A stretch of DNA of 52,746 bases from CAYQMF01 sp964418595 (GCA_964418595.1 CAYQMF010000035.1:1-52746); one strand, 5' to 3'; shown: positions 33,969 to 42,952, counted from the first letter of the stretch. Notes: generated from the letters alone by a model not told the origin. Made by a program: numbers and translations.

Positions 33969-35603
33969 CTACTTCGCGAACTCGACCATCACGGTGACCT
34001 GCTCGCCGCCGCGCTGCACGACGATCGCGGTCTTCTGCGGGCCGTTGCGCAGCGCGCGCCCGATCTCTTCGGTGTCGGCGATCGCGTCGGTGCCGACCTT
34101 CACGATCTTGTCGCCGGCGCGCAGGCCCGCCTTGGCAGCGAGGCTCTCGTCGAGCACGCCGGTGATCGTCGCCGCCTCGTCGAGGGTGACGCCCAGCGTC
34201 CGATCCGGGCCCTGCCGCGGCGGCGGCGGCTGCCGGCCGAAGCCGCGGTAGGTGAAGCCCTCGCGCGTCAGCAGCGCATCTTCGTTGGCGAGGCCGAGCG
34301 CGCCGATGGCGATGATCCGCGACGAGTGGAGCTGATACGCCTCCACCGCAGCGTCGAAGGTGTCGTACTGCGTGTGGTGCGTGCGCGTGTAGTTGGCGCG
34401 GCCGGCCTGATTCCAGAAGAAGCCCGGCACGCCCTTGGCGCAGTACGTGTCGTGGTCGCTGCCGATGGGCGCGAACGCGCGGATGGTGCGGATCTTGAAG
34501 GGCATCTCCTCGCTGAGGTTCAGCACCGGCGCGAACACGCGCTCGAGCGTGGGGATCATCGCCTCGACGCCGGAGATGCCGGACACGTAGTTGGTGCCGC
34601 CATCGTGCACGAGCACCGCCGAGACGCGCGGCAGCTCGTCCTCGTGCTGCGCGACGAAACCCTTCGAGCCGAGCAGCCCCTGTTCCTCGCCGCTCCAGAG
34701 CATGAAGCGGATCGTGCGGCGCGGCTTGGCGCCCACGGCCATGAGCAGGCGCGCAGCCTCCATCGTGGTCGCGACGCCGGTGCCGTTGTCGGTCGTGCCG
34801 GTGGCGCCGTCCCACGAGTCGATGTGCCCGCCGACGATCACGTACTGGTCGGGGAACTCGGTGCCGGTGATCTCCGCGATCACGTTGTAGAGCGGGATCG
34901 GACCGCGCTTGAAGTGGTTGCGGATGTCGATCTCGACGCGCACCTCCTGGCCGTCGTCGAGCAGCTTCTTGATGCGCTGGTACGACTCCGGGTGCAGGTA
35001 GGCGTTGGGCACCGACGGCAGGGAGGCGAAGTCGACGCGCGAGTTGCCGTCGGTGATGAGCAGCTCGCGGCCTCCCGAGAGGAAGCCGTGCGCGCCGCGG
35101 CGCATGAGATCGTCCTGGATGGCACCACCCCGTCCGCGCGGGTCGATGAACCACGTGCCCGCCACCTGTTCGTCGGTGAGGGCGTTGCGCTCCTCTTCGG
35201 TGCGCGGGCACTTGCGGACGATGCCCTTCGCCGGGCCACGCGTGCCCGCGCTCCACGCGTGCGTGTTGAAGTCGATCGCGAAGCTCTCCGGCGCCGTCAC
35301 CCGTCCGAACCACGGCCCGCGATTGAAGCCCACCGGGAAGGTGCCCCACTCCTCGACGCGCGCGTTGGTGATGCCCATCGCCGCGAACTCGTCGCGCGCC
35401 CAGTGCACGGCGGCGGTGAGGTTGTCGGACGAGGTGAGGCGCGGCCCGATGCGGTTGACGAGGTGATCCAGGTAGTCGGTGACGCGCGGCCGCGCGCCGG
35501 ACTCTTCGAGGATCCGAGTGACCAGCTCGGGGGGGGCTTGGGCGGGCACGAGGCCCGGCAGGCACAGGCACACGGAGGCGAGGAGAGGCGCGGTACGGAT
35601 CAT
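33969..35603 (-). CDS. Secreted M28-family zinc aminopeptidase with C-terminal PDZ domain
   Basis: 544 residues from ATG 35603, with a signal peptide (1-22). The M28 metal and catalytic set is visible: GGHIDSWD (258-265, His260 and neighbouring Asp), TDNGTG (271-276, Asp272), SGEEQGLLGS (304-313, Glu pair) and YTRTHHTQYDT (405-415, His ligand). A PA-like insert precedes the catalytic core. Residues about 465-544 are a PDZ domain (LAAKAGLRAGDKIVKVGTDA). It probably trims exported peptides. The start overlaps the stop of the serine hydrolase by four bases, so the two are co-translated. Confidence 0.92.
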   Translation of the reverse strand: MIRTAPLLASVCLCLPGLVPAQAPPELVTRILEESGARPRVTDYLDHLVNRIGPRLTSSDNLTAAVHWARDEFAAMGITNARVEEWGTFPVGFNRGPWFGRVTAPESFAIDFNTHAWSAGTRGPAKGIVRKCPRTEEERNALTDEQVAGTWFIDPRGRGGAIQDDLMRRGAHGFLSGGRELLITDGNSRVDFASLPSVPNAYLHPESYQRIKKLLDDGQEVRVEIDIRNHFKRGPIPLYNVIAEITGTEFPDQYVIVGGHIDSWDGATGTTDNGTGVATTMEAARLLMAVGAKPRRTIRFMLWSGEEQGLLGSKGFVAQHEDELPRVSAVLVHDGGTNYVSGISGVEAMIPTLERVFAPVLNLSEEMPFKIRTIRAFAPIGSDHDTYCAKGVPGFFWNQAGRANYTRTHHTQYDTFDAAVEAYQLHSSRIIAIGALGLANEDALLTREGFTYRGFGRQPPPPRQGPDRTLGVTLDEAATITGVLDESLAAKAGLRAGDKIVKVGTDAIADTEEIGRALRNGPQKTAIVVQRGGEQVTVMVEFAK

Positions 35604-37138
35604 GGGGCGTTCCTACGGCGCGCGGGGGGCGGCGGTGAGGACGAGGTGGAGGAAGGCGCGAGTACGACCCAGTGCGGCAGGCGGAAGGTCGCGTCGCCGG
35701 TGACGTAGAGCACGCCACCGAAACCGCCGTCGGGTGCGGCGTCGAGCTCGAAGTCCAGCGTCGGCGTGCCGTGGAAGGCGGGGGACTCCGGCACGAACCC
35801 CTGGCAGCGCAGCTCGATGCGGTCGGCGCGGACTTCGCGGCGCTCGAAGCGGCGCACGTCCAGCCGGCCGAGCTGCAGGCGCACCGTTCCGTCGGTCTCG
35901 AGGGTCAGCTCGAGCGGGATCGCGCCGTCGTGGTGGACGACGTGACCGCGGAAGTGCCCTGCGGCCAGCGCGGCCGGCGTCGCGTCCGGGGTCGGCGCGG
36001 TCGGGGTCGGCGCGGGCGCGGGCGGGGGACCCGCCGCCGGTGCCGCCGCCAGCTCCTCACCGAGCAGCACGGCCTGGATCGCCGTCAGCGCGCGCCGCGT
36101 GGCGCCGCGGTCGCTGCAGTTGGTGAGCACCGCGATCGCCGCGCCGCGCTCCGGATACAGCTCGAGCGCCGTCGAAACCCCCGGCATGCCGCCGCTGTGG
36201 CGCACCACCGCCGTGCCGCGCTCGCGGCCCACGTTCCAGGCCACGCCGTACGCGTTGCCCGCGGGCTGCGGCGTCGGTTCGCGCATGGCGCGCGCCGTGC
36301 TCGCACCCAGCACGCGCACGCCGCCCGCCTCGCCGTCGCCGAGGTGCATCGCCGCGAAGCGCATGAGGTCGCGCGCGGAGCTGCGCACCGCCGATGCGCC
36401 GTCGTGGTCGAAGCCGTAGTCGACCACCGGCACGAAGCGGCCGGCGACGTCGGTGACGTAGCCCTCGGCTGCGTGCTTTTCGGTACCGGGCCGGACGCCG
36501 ACGTCGGTGTGCGTCATGCCCAGCGCGTCGAGCACCTCGGCCACGAGCAGCTCGCGGTAGCTGCGCTCACCGGCGCGCGCGAGCACGTGGTCGAGGATGC
36601 CGAAGGCGAGGTTCGAGTAGTTGCTGCGCGTGCCCGGCTCCCACGCCGCAAAGCCGTAGCGCGCGATCGTCACCTCGCGACCAGGCGGCGTGCTGCCCGC
36701 ATAGAAGAAGCTCCAGTGCGTCGGCAGGCCGGCGGTGTGGTTGGCGAGGCGGCGCAAGGTGATCGCACTCGCGTCGCCGCGATACGCGGTCACGCCGGGC
36801 GGCGCGAGGTAGCGGTTGACGGGCGCGTCCAGGTCAAGCGCGCCGCGCTCGACGAAGCGCATGAGCAGGGTCGCCGTGAACGGCTTGCTGATCGAGGCCA
36901 GTCGGAAGATCGAGTCGGCAGTGGCCGCATGCCCGCGCGCGCGGTCGGCGAGACCGAAGCCTTCGGCCCAGACGACCTTGCCTGCCGCGTACACCGCCAC
37001 TGCGATCGCGGGGGCGTCGCCATCGGCTACGAGGCGCTGGATGGTCGCGCGCGCCGAGGCGTACGCCTCGGGCGCGGCGACATCCTGGGCGACGGCGACC
37101 CCGGGCAACAGGCTGAGCGCGAACACGCGGATGAGCAT
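35600..37138 (-). CDS. Secreted class C beta-lactamase-like serine hydrolase
   Basis: 512 residues from ATG 37138, with a signal peptide (1-18). The penicillin-binding/AmpC-type triad is clear: SISK (82-85, Ser82 and Lys85), YSN (174-176) and HSGG (314-317). A Pro-rich linker (about 365-390) leads to a C-terminal beta domain of the type seen in esterase/D-aminopeptidase relatives. It more likely hydrolyses peptides or esters than serves as true resistance. First gene of a two-gene unit with the M28 peptidase, suggesting a peptide-processing pair. The TACCGT -10 candidate lies only 6 nt from the ATG. Confidence 0.9.
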   Translation of the reverse strand: MLIRVFALSLLPGVAVAQDVAAPEAYASARATIQRLVADGDAPAIAVAVYAAGKVVWAEGFGLADRARGHAATADSIFRLASISKPFTATLLMRFVERGALDLDAPVNRYLAPPGVTAYRGDASAITLRRLANHTAGLPTHWSFFYAGSTPPGREVTIARYGFAAWEPGTRSNYSNLAFGILDHVLARAGERSYRELLVAEVLDALGMTHTDVGVRPGTEKHAAEGYVTDVAGRFVPVVDYGFDHDGASAVRSSARDLMRFAAMHLGDGEAGGVRVLGASTARAMREPTPQPAGNAYGVAWNVGRERGTAVVRHSGGMPGVSTALELYPERGAAIAVLTNCSDRGATRRALTAIQAVLLGEELAAAPAAGPPPAPAPTPTAPTPDATPAALAAGHFRGHVVHHDGAIPLELTLETDGTVRLQLGRLDVRRFERREVRADRIELRCQGFVPESPAFHGTPTLDFELDAAPDGGFGGVLYVTGDATFRLPHWVVLAPSSTSSSPPPPARRRNAP

Positions 37139-37144
37139 CGGCGC

Positions 37145-37150
37145 ACGGTA
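37145..37150 (-). promoter_or_regulatory. Candidate -10 element TACCGT
   Basis: Six nt separate it from the ATG at 37138, which fits leaderless transcription. Confidence 0.4.
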
Positions 37151-37185
37151 TCCGCGCGAGCCGTCGGCCGTGCTTCGCCCCGCCG

Positions 37186-38205
37186 CTACTTAGGGGCGTC
37201 CGCCGGGCGTGGCCGCAGGCCGAGGTCCATCAGCGCAGCCTCGCGCGCCTGCAGGGCGTCGCGCTCCGCGCGCACCTTGGCCAGCTCCGCTTCGAGCGCC
37301 TGCACGCGCGGCGACGTGCTCGCGACGTCGTCGAGGGCGTTCTGCATGCGGGCCCCGATCTCCGCCTCCATGCTGTCGAGGTGGTCGAACGCGGCGAGGA
37401 CCTTGAACATCTCCCGCACGGCCGTGTCGGGGTCCTTGGTGTACGACTGGCGCAGGACCTTGGTCATCGTGCTCCACAGCCGACCCTGGCTGCGCGTGCC
37501 GTCGAGCGGCTCGACCTGGTCGCCCAACGGGCTCCACAGCATCAGGTGCGGCATGCCGTGCTCCTCGAACAGGAGCCGGCACGGATGCGTCTCGTGCCGC
37601 ACGCTGTCGTCGAAGCGGATGCAGCGGAACCAGCGCGCGAGCAGGATGGTCTTCTCGTTCGCCTTCTCCGTGTCGAGGAGCGCGGCCTCCGAGCCCTGGC
37701 AGCGATGGCACTCGCGCACGATCAACAGGGGACGCGGATCCTCGCCGGCCAGCGTGGCGAGCATCTCCGCTGGCGGCAGCGCCACGGTGCGCGTCCGCGC
37801 GGCGGTGTCGCCTTCGGGGCGGATCGGTTCGAGGGCGGGGTAGATCCAGTCGATCTTCAGCCGCTCGAGCGAGTTCTGGCGGTGCGTGTACTCGACCGGG
37901 GCGCCGCGCGGCGTCGTGGCACCGCGGCCGACCGGCTGGTTGCCGGGCGGGGCGAAGCGGCCGAAGCCCGGCTGCGCCCGTGGCGTGTGCGGCGTGCCGG
38001 GCTGAGGGGTGGCCGGACTCGGCGCCTGCGGCGACGGCGTCGACGTGACGTCGCCGGGTCCGCGATAGACGGGTGGCGCGGGGATCGGCTGCGGGCCAGG
38101 GCCCGGGCCGGGACCAGGCGGGCGACGCGGCGGGCACTGGGCGAAGAGCGGCGCGACGGCGGCGGCCGCCATGAGGGCGCAGCGAACGATCAACTTCGTG
38201 GACAT
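37186..38205 (-). CDS. Secreted Pro-rich protein with a CxxC motif and C-terminal coiled coil
   Basis: 339 residues from ATG 38205, preceded by a Shine-Dalgarno-like GAGAGGAAAG. Signal peptide 1-23. Residues 24-100 are Pro/Gly-rich. LLIVRECHRCQGSE (160-173; Cys166 and Cys169) with a following helix and WFRCIRFDD strand resembles a thioredoxin-like fold, as does GMPHLMLWSPLG with its Met-Pro. Further Cys are at 195 and 209. Residues 285-325 form a heptad-like coiled coil. It may handle thiols outside the cytoplasm; the thioredoxin assignment is my inference. Last gene of a three-gene cluster. Confidence 0.68.
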   Translation of the reverse strand: MSTKLIVRCALMAAAAVAPLFAQCPPRRPPGPGPGPGPQPIPAPPVYRGPGDVTSTPSPQAPSPATPQPGTPHTPRAQPGFGRFAPPGNQPVGRGATTPRGAPVEYTHRQNSLERLKIDWIYPALEPIRPEGDTAARTRTVALPPAEMLATLAGEDPRPLLIVRECHRCQGSEAALLDTEKANEKTILLARWFRCIRFDDSVRHETHPCRLLFEEHGMPHLMLWSPLGDQVEPLDGTRSQGRLWSTMTKVLRQSYTKDPDTAVREMFKVLAAFDHLDSMEAEIGARMQNALDDVASTSPRVQALEAELAKVRAERDALQAREAALMDLGLRPRPADAPK

Positions 38206-38256
38206 GAGCTTTCCTCTCGGTCTCGGGTTGCAGGGGAGGAGGCGATCGGAACGGGA

Positions 38257-39384
38257 TCAGCGGGTGCCATAGGTCTCCTTGGTGAAGGCGACCCAGGCCT
38301 GGTCGAAGGCGTCGGGATCGAGGGTGAGCGCGGCCGTGAGCGCATCGACCTGGCGTGCGACGAGGACTCCGTCGGCCGGCGTGGCGCTGCGGTCGGAGGG
38401 CATCGGCCCCTTGGTCCCGCGCAGGATCTGGCCGAGGGCCGCAGGATGGCGCTGCCTCAGGAAGTCGATGCGCGACCACATCGCGATCTGGTCACCGTAC
38501 GACACGGCGCGATCGTCGACCCAGGTCATGACCTCGCGCAGCGGCGTGAAGTTGCCGAGGCGCGCGCGCGCCATTGCCGTCGCCCGCCAGTTGGCCGTGC
38601 GGTTCAGCTCCGGCATGTCGGGCGGGATGCGCGTGTAGATGTCGAGGTTCTCGATCACCTGCCGGCGGAACCAGTGCGCCGTGCCCTCCTGGAGCCAGTA
38701 CGGCGTCTCGTGCCAGTAGTAGCGGAAGCCGTCGAGCAGGTTGTGCACCATGTTGTAGACCACCGCCCCGTGCAGGGCGCGGTCGTCGCGCAGGCGCCCG
38801 GAGTTGCCGTCGGCGGAGACTCCGAGGAAGAGGCAACCCGGCTGGAAGAAGTGGCGCACGCCGACCGGGGTGCAGGCCCGGTTGCAGTACGTCTTCACGT
38901 AGCGATCGAGGACGCTCTCGCGTTCGACGAGCAGCACCGTGTAGCGCTGCGGCATGCCGAGGTACGGGCCTTCGCCCGCGTAGCTCGCGTCGCGCTTCGC
39001 GGGTGGCTGCGTGGGGAAGTCGGCATCGGTGAGGCCGAGGGTCGCGAGCATCTCGGCGTACAGCCGTTCGAGGCGCGCGGCGTACAGGTGAGCGCGCGCC
39101 CGGGTGTCGAGGCGCGTCGCGCCGCGCAATCCTTCGACGCCCTGCGCGGTGAGCGCCTTCAGCTCGGCATCGAGGCTGCGACGCTCCGCGGCGCCGCCGG
39201 GGAACTTCAGCGGCGCGAGCGCACACGCGAGTCTGAAGTGCGCCGTCTCCAGGCACACGAACGTCGCCGTCGGATCGAGCTTGCGGATGTCGAGGGTCGA
39301 GTGCGCGGGTGCGTCGACCCACACGAAGTCGGCGGCGGCCTGGGTCGCGAGCGCGAGACCGAGGATGCCGGCGACGAGGACCAT
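38257..39384 (-). CDS. DUF1570-like protein with a degenerate zinc site (pseudo-peptidase)
   Basis: 375 residues from ATG 39384, with a signal peptide (1-18). It resembles the gluzincin-like gene at 2811 in layout: AHFRLACAL near the start, a long helical middle, then the expected metal site. Here that site reads HNLLDGF (214-220) instead of HExxH. The catalytic Glu and second His are therefore lost, although the downstream WLQEGTAHWF (230-239) is kept. It is probably inactive as a peptidase and may act as a binding protein. It lies 3 nt after the Kelch gene, in the same operon. Confidence 0.72.
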   Translation of the reverse strand: MVLVAGILGLALATQAAADFVWVDAPAHSTLDIRKLDPTATFVCLETAHFRLACALAPLKFPGGAAERRSLDAELKALTAQGVEGLRGATRLDTRARAHLYAARLERLYAEMLATLGLTDADFPTQPPAKRDASYAGEGPYLGMPQRYTVLLVERESVLDRYVKTYCNRACTPVGVRHFFQPGCLFLGVSADGNSGRLRDDRALHGAVVYNMVHNLLDGFRYYWHETPYWLQEGTAHWFRRQVIENLDIYTRIPPDMPELNRTANWRATAMARARLGNFTPLREVMTWVDDRAVSYGDQIAMWSRIDFLRQRHPAALGQILRGTKGPMPSDRSATPADGVLVARQVDALTAALTLDPDAFDQAWVAFTKETYGTR

Positions 39385-39387
39385 GGA

Positions 39388-40812
39388 TCAGCGCAGGCCG
39401 TACTGCAGTTCGAGGCCGTTGGTGATCGCGCCCGGTACGGGTCGCGGCGCGGTCGCATCGAGGACCAGGGCCTGCAGGTACAGCTTTCGCCCCACCTGGC
39501 CGGGACAGGGACAGAGCGTGCCTTGCAGCACCGCGATCCCATTGTTGAGCGGCACGAGCGCGGACGCGTCCATGCTCACGAACAGCGTGCAGCCGAGCAG
39601 GCCTGTGAACGACAGGTCGAGCGGCAGGCCCACGCCGTTCCACGCAGTGGTGGAGGCGCCGAGCCACAGCAGCGCCTGCGACGCGGTCGGCGCTGCGCCC
39701 GTGATCGAGACCGCGTAGCTGCCGCCGAGCCACGGCAGGCGGAAGGGCACCGGGTCGAGGGAGGGAACCCCGACGCCGCCAACGCAGCCCGCGCCGACCC
39801 GACGTGTGCGCGCCGGATTGACGCTGGAGATCGCGAAGCTCTCGCCGCGCGCGACCGCGCCATCGAAGCCGCCCGCGATCACCGCGACTCCGCGCACCTG
39901 ATCCCACATCGCCTCCGCGTACGCACGCGGCGTCGGCACAGTGCCCTGCGGCGTCCGCTGTACCCACGACCCGGCGTACTCCCAGGTGTCGTTGGTGAGG
40001 ACCGGCGTCGTCCCCACGAACGTGAGCAGGCCGCCGAACAGCACCACGCTGGCGCGTACCGGGTCGAACACGACGCTCATGTCGCAGCGCGCCGACGGCC
40101 CGGGTCCGGCGATGGCCGACCACGTCGTGCCGTCCCACCACCAGCAATCGCCGACGGTGCGGTTGTTCGGTGTGCTCCAGCCGCCGGCGAGGAGCGTGCG
40201 CCGCAGCGCCTGGTGATAGACGAGCCGATGCGCGCCACGCGCCGGCGGGCGGACTGCGGGCGTGCGCTGCGTCCACGCGCTGCCGTCCCATTCCCAGGTC
40301 TCGGCATCGTCGAGGCGCGACGGCACCCAGCCCCCGAACAGCACCACGCGCTGACGGTCGCTGTCGTAGGCCATTGCCGCGCCGCTGCGCAGCGACGGGC
40401 GTACCGCCGGCGTGAGCCGCGTCCAGCGCGTGCCGTCGTACGTCCACGTGTCGTCGAGCTGATTGCCGGCGCTGTCGGCACCGCCGAACAGCACCACGAC
40501 TCCGCGCGCCGCGTCGAAGGCGGCCGCGGCCCGCAGGCGCGCACTCGGACTCTGCGCTGGCGTGACCCGGGTCCAGACCGCGCCGTCGAACTCCCAGGTC
40601 TCGGCGACCGCGACGTTGTTGACGCTGCCCCCGAACATCACGCCGACGCCGCGCCGGGTGTCGAAGGCGACCGCATGATCGGCGCGGACCGGGCCGTTCG
40701 CGGGCAGTTGGGTGAAGGCCAACTGGGCGGGGAGCGAGCCAGTGCCCGCGAGGCCGACGGCGGCCACGATGCCGGACAGGACACTTCGGAGCAGGCGGCG
40801 ATGAGCGAGCAC
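39388..40812 (-). CDS. Secreted Kelch-like repeat protein (5-6 units) with the shared C-terminal domain
   Basis: 474 residues from GTG 40812. This start was chosen because AGGAAGG sits just upstream and it opens a signal peptide (LSGIVAAVGLAGTGSLPAQ); an ATG 90 nt further up would bury it. Units of about 52 residues include AETWEFDGAVW, DDTWTYDGTRW, AETWEWDGSAW, GDCWWWDGTTW and NDTWEYAGSW, with VVLFGG strands between. The shared terminal domain fills the last 125 residues (GRKLYLQALVLDATA). First gene of the Kelch, pseudo-peptidase, CxxC cluster, suggesting a surface complex. Confidence 0.83.
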   Translation of the reverse strand: MLAHRRLLRSVLSGIVAAVGLAGTGSLPAQLAFTQLPANGPVRADHAVAFDTRRGVGVMFGGSVNNVAVAETWEFDGAVWTRVTPAQSPSARLRAAAAFDAARGVVVLFGGADSAGNQLDDTWTYDGTRWTRLTPAVRPSLRSGAAMAYDSDRQRVVLFGGWVPSRLDDAETWEWDGSAWTQRTPAVRPPARGAHRLVYHQALRRTLLAGGWSTPNNRTVGDCWWWDGTTWSAIAGPGPSARCDMSVVFDPVRASVVLFGGLLTFVGTTPVLTNDTWEYAGSWVQRTPQGTVPTPRAYAEAMWDQVRGVAVIAGGFDGAVARGESFAISSVNPARTRRVGAGCVGGVGVPSLDPVPFRLPWLGGSYAVSITGAAPTASQALLWLGASTTAWNGVGLPLDLSFTGLLGCTLFVSMDASALVPLNNGIAVLQGTLCPCPGQVGRKLYLQALVLDATAPRPVPGAITNGLELQYGLR

Positions 40813-40900
40813 GACCTTCCTCTCTTGGCGACATCCGGCACCACCGTGGGGGGCCTTCCCGAGGGTCCCGACGGCGAGCCGGCAAAACTTGACGCACGCC

Positions 40901-40906
40901 ATAGTA
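40901..40906 (-). promoter_or_regulatory. Possible -10 element TACTAT for the Kelch cluster
   Basis: TACTAT on the minus strand, 88 nt before the GTG at 40812. It fits TAnnnT but implies a long leader. Confidence 0.3.
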
Positions 40907-40941
40907 GACGCCGGCCTGCCGGTAACACGGCTCCGACCGAA

Positions 40942-40954
40942 GTTCTAATAGAAC
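40942..40954 (-). terminator. Small hairpin spanning the retropepsin stop codon
   Basis: GTTCT-AAT-AGAAC is a perfect 5-bp stem around three bases. It includes the TAG stop of the upstream minus-strand gene. Weak terminator candidate. Confidence 0.3.
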
Positions 40955-42801
40955 CGTGCAGCGCGCAGCTCGATGCGGCGTCCGTCGGCGAGGGTGACCG
41001 TCACCTTGGTGCCAGGCGCGCTCTGCGTGGCGTCGAGCATGGTCTGTCGCCAGGTCGCTGCGACGAGCTTCGTGTCGCTGATGGCCGCAAGTCGCGCGCC
41101 GGCTTCGATGCCGGCGGCGGCGGCGGGACTGCCCGGGGCCACGAACGACACGACGCACCCGTCGTCCTGCCAGCCGCCCGACAGGCCTAGGTGATCGCGC
41201 CGAAACGCCGTCGTGTCATGGTCGGGCCCCGGCTCCACGTGCAGGGCATCGCGGCGGTAGTCGAACACGAGGCGGAAGCGACCGAAGATCCCCGCGCCGA
41301 GGTTGCCGAGGAGCGCGTCGTCGTCGAAGGCGCCGCCGCGCTTGTCGGCGCCGAAGGTGGCCGGCACGTCGCGCAGCTCGTAGCCGGCGAACGTCACGCT
41401 GCGGAGTGTCGCGAGCTTGCTGACGATGCGCCCACCGACGCCGCCGCTCTGCGACGCCGAGATCGGGGCGCGGCCCGCGAGGAGATCGTGGCGATCGACG
41501 AACGCCTGGAACACGGCGAGCGTCCCGCCCGAGCCGGTGTCGACCGTGCACAGCCCGCGCAGCCCGTCTTCGAGTACGACCTCGACGTGGCGATGGCCGT
41601 CACCGCCGGGGACCAGCTCGACAGTGTGGCCTTCCCCCTCGTAGTGGTAGGTCGCGGGGTCGCGGAACGCGATGCGCGAGGCCGGATAGTCGATGTCGAT
41701 CACCGTCGCGTGGAACGCCTCCTTGCCGAGGATCACCGGCATCGTGCGCCCGAGCATCGGCGTGAGCGGGGCGAGGTCGAGCTTGACCGCGCGGATGCCG
41801 CGCAGGGTCAGGTTGCCGACGCCGATCGACACGCCGGCGAGGAAGCTCGCCTGCTGCGTGCCACCCACACCGCGCGCCTGCACCGCGCCCTCGGACGGCA
41901 GCGCGAGTTCGTCGGCGAGGCCGGCATCGACCACGGTCGCACCTGCGCCGGAGTCGAGCACGATGTCGGTTGCGTGGCCATTCAGCGTCCCGCGCAGATA
42001 GATGTAGCGGCCGAGGTGCAGGGTCATCGGCAGCCACCCGGTGCCTTGCGCGTCGCCGGCGAAGGACGCGAGGCTGGCGGTGGCCGTGGGGCGCGCGAAG
42101 AGCGCGGGGGGAAGGTCGCCGTCGGGTTCGACCTTCTCCCAGGTCACCCGCGCCGGCCCACCCGTGTCGGAGCGATCCGTCTCCTCCGCGAACGGGAAGC
42201 GCAGTCCCTGCACGGACCGCCAGTCGGTGAGATGGGTCCAGATCGTCCCCGCCGGCGGCGCATCCTCACGCAGCCAGTCGAGGTTCCCCTCGTCGCCGAG
42301 GAACGCGTCGAACGCGGCCTGCTCTCCGCAGCGCACGCGCACCACGCGGTAGGTCTTGGCCTCGCGTTCTTCGTCCGCGCGCAGCTCGAGCTGCACCGCC
42401 GGATCGCCGGTCCAGACGCGGCCGAGCAGGCGGGCACCGAGCGCGGCGAGGCGCGCGCGTTCCCCCTCGGGCAGGGGCTCGACCTGTCCGCTGAGGTTGA
42501 CCTTGAACGCGCCGTCGGGGCCGACCAGCGCCGTCTCGCGGATGGCGCCCAGATCGAGGTCGCGACGCACGTGTCCGGCGCGCGTCGCGGCGATGCGCGC
42601 CTTGCCCTCCATCGGATCCGACTCGACGGCGCCGCAGAGGTCGACGGAGCGGAGGCGAACGAGTGCGTCCCTGCCGCCGAGCCAACGGATGTGGCTCTCG
42701 ACCGCCTGCGTGAGGCGGGGATCGACCGGCGTGAGTGTGACCGGAGCCTGGGCGGCGGGAGTCGAGGCGAGGAGGAGCAGCAGCGGAACGAGTGTCTTCA
42801 T
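40945..42801 (-). CDS. Secreted retropepsin-like aspartic protease with C-terminal PDZ domain
   Basis: 618 residues from ATG 42801, with a signal peptide (1-18). An N-terminal beta domain (25-235) resembles those of LolA/outer-membrane-type lipoprotein carriers; this is uncertain. Two retroviral-type protease halves follow. The first carries DSGAGATV (283-290) and the second DTGSGGTLAVF (421-431), each preceded by a hydrophobic strand. Both catalytic Asp are thus in one chain, pepsin-like rather than a homodimer. A PDZ domain occupies about 535-605 (GSPAAAAGIEAGARLAAIS). Probably an extracytoplasmic protease. It diverges from the PVC haem protein gene. Confidence 0.85.
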   Translation of the reverse strand: MKTLVPLLLLLASTPAAQAPVTLTPVDPRLTQAVESHIRWLGGRDALVRLRSVDLCGAVESDPMEGKARIAATRAGHVRRDLDLGAIRETALVGPDGAFKVNLSGQVEPLPEGERARLAALGARLLGRVWTGDPAVQLELRADEEREAKTYRVVRVRCGEQAAFDAFLGDEGNLDWLREDAPPAGTIWTHLTDWRSVQGLRFPFAEETDRSDTGGPARVTWEKVEPDGDLPPALFARPTATASLASFAGDAQGTGWLPMTLHLGRYIYLRGTLNGHATDIVLDSGAGATVVDAGLADELALPSEGAVQARGVGGTQQASFLAGVSIGVGNLTLRGIRAVKLDLAPLTPMLGRTMPVILGKEAFHATVIDIDYPASRIAFRDPATYHYEGEGHTVELVPGGDGHRHVEVVLEDGLRGLCTVDTGSGGTLAVFQAFVDRHDLLAGRAPISASQSGGVGGRIVSKLATLRSVTFAGYELRDVPATFGADKRGGAFDDDALLGNLGAGIFGRFRLVFDYRRDALHVEPGPDHDTTAFRRDHLGLSGGWQDDGCVVSFVAPGSPAAAAGIEAGARLAAISDTKLVAATWRQTMLDATQSAPGTKVTVTLADGRRIELRAARFY

Positions 42802-42838
42802 GGAGCGGGCGGCCTGCTACGCATGGGTGCCGGCGACG

Positions 42839-42844
42839 ATCCTA
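42839..42844 (-). promoter_or_regulatory. Candidate -10 element TAGGAT for the retropepsin gene
   Basis: Reads CCTAGGAT on the minus strand, 37 nt from the ATG at 42801, in the 151-nt divergent region. Confidence 0.4.
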
Positions 42845-42952
42845 GGCGCGGTGCGCATCGCCGATCGGGGGACTCTGCCCGTCATTCGCGGATCTGCGGT
42901 TTGCGATGGCCGGGGACGGGTCCGATGCTGCACGGGCCCCTGGACGCCACCC

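Noticed and set aside
37381..41190. Plus-strand open frame of 1269 codons across the Kelch cluster and retropepsin gene end
   Set aside because: It runs antisense to several well-supported genes and has low-complexity Arg/Gly/Ala composition; no recognisable family.
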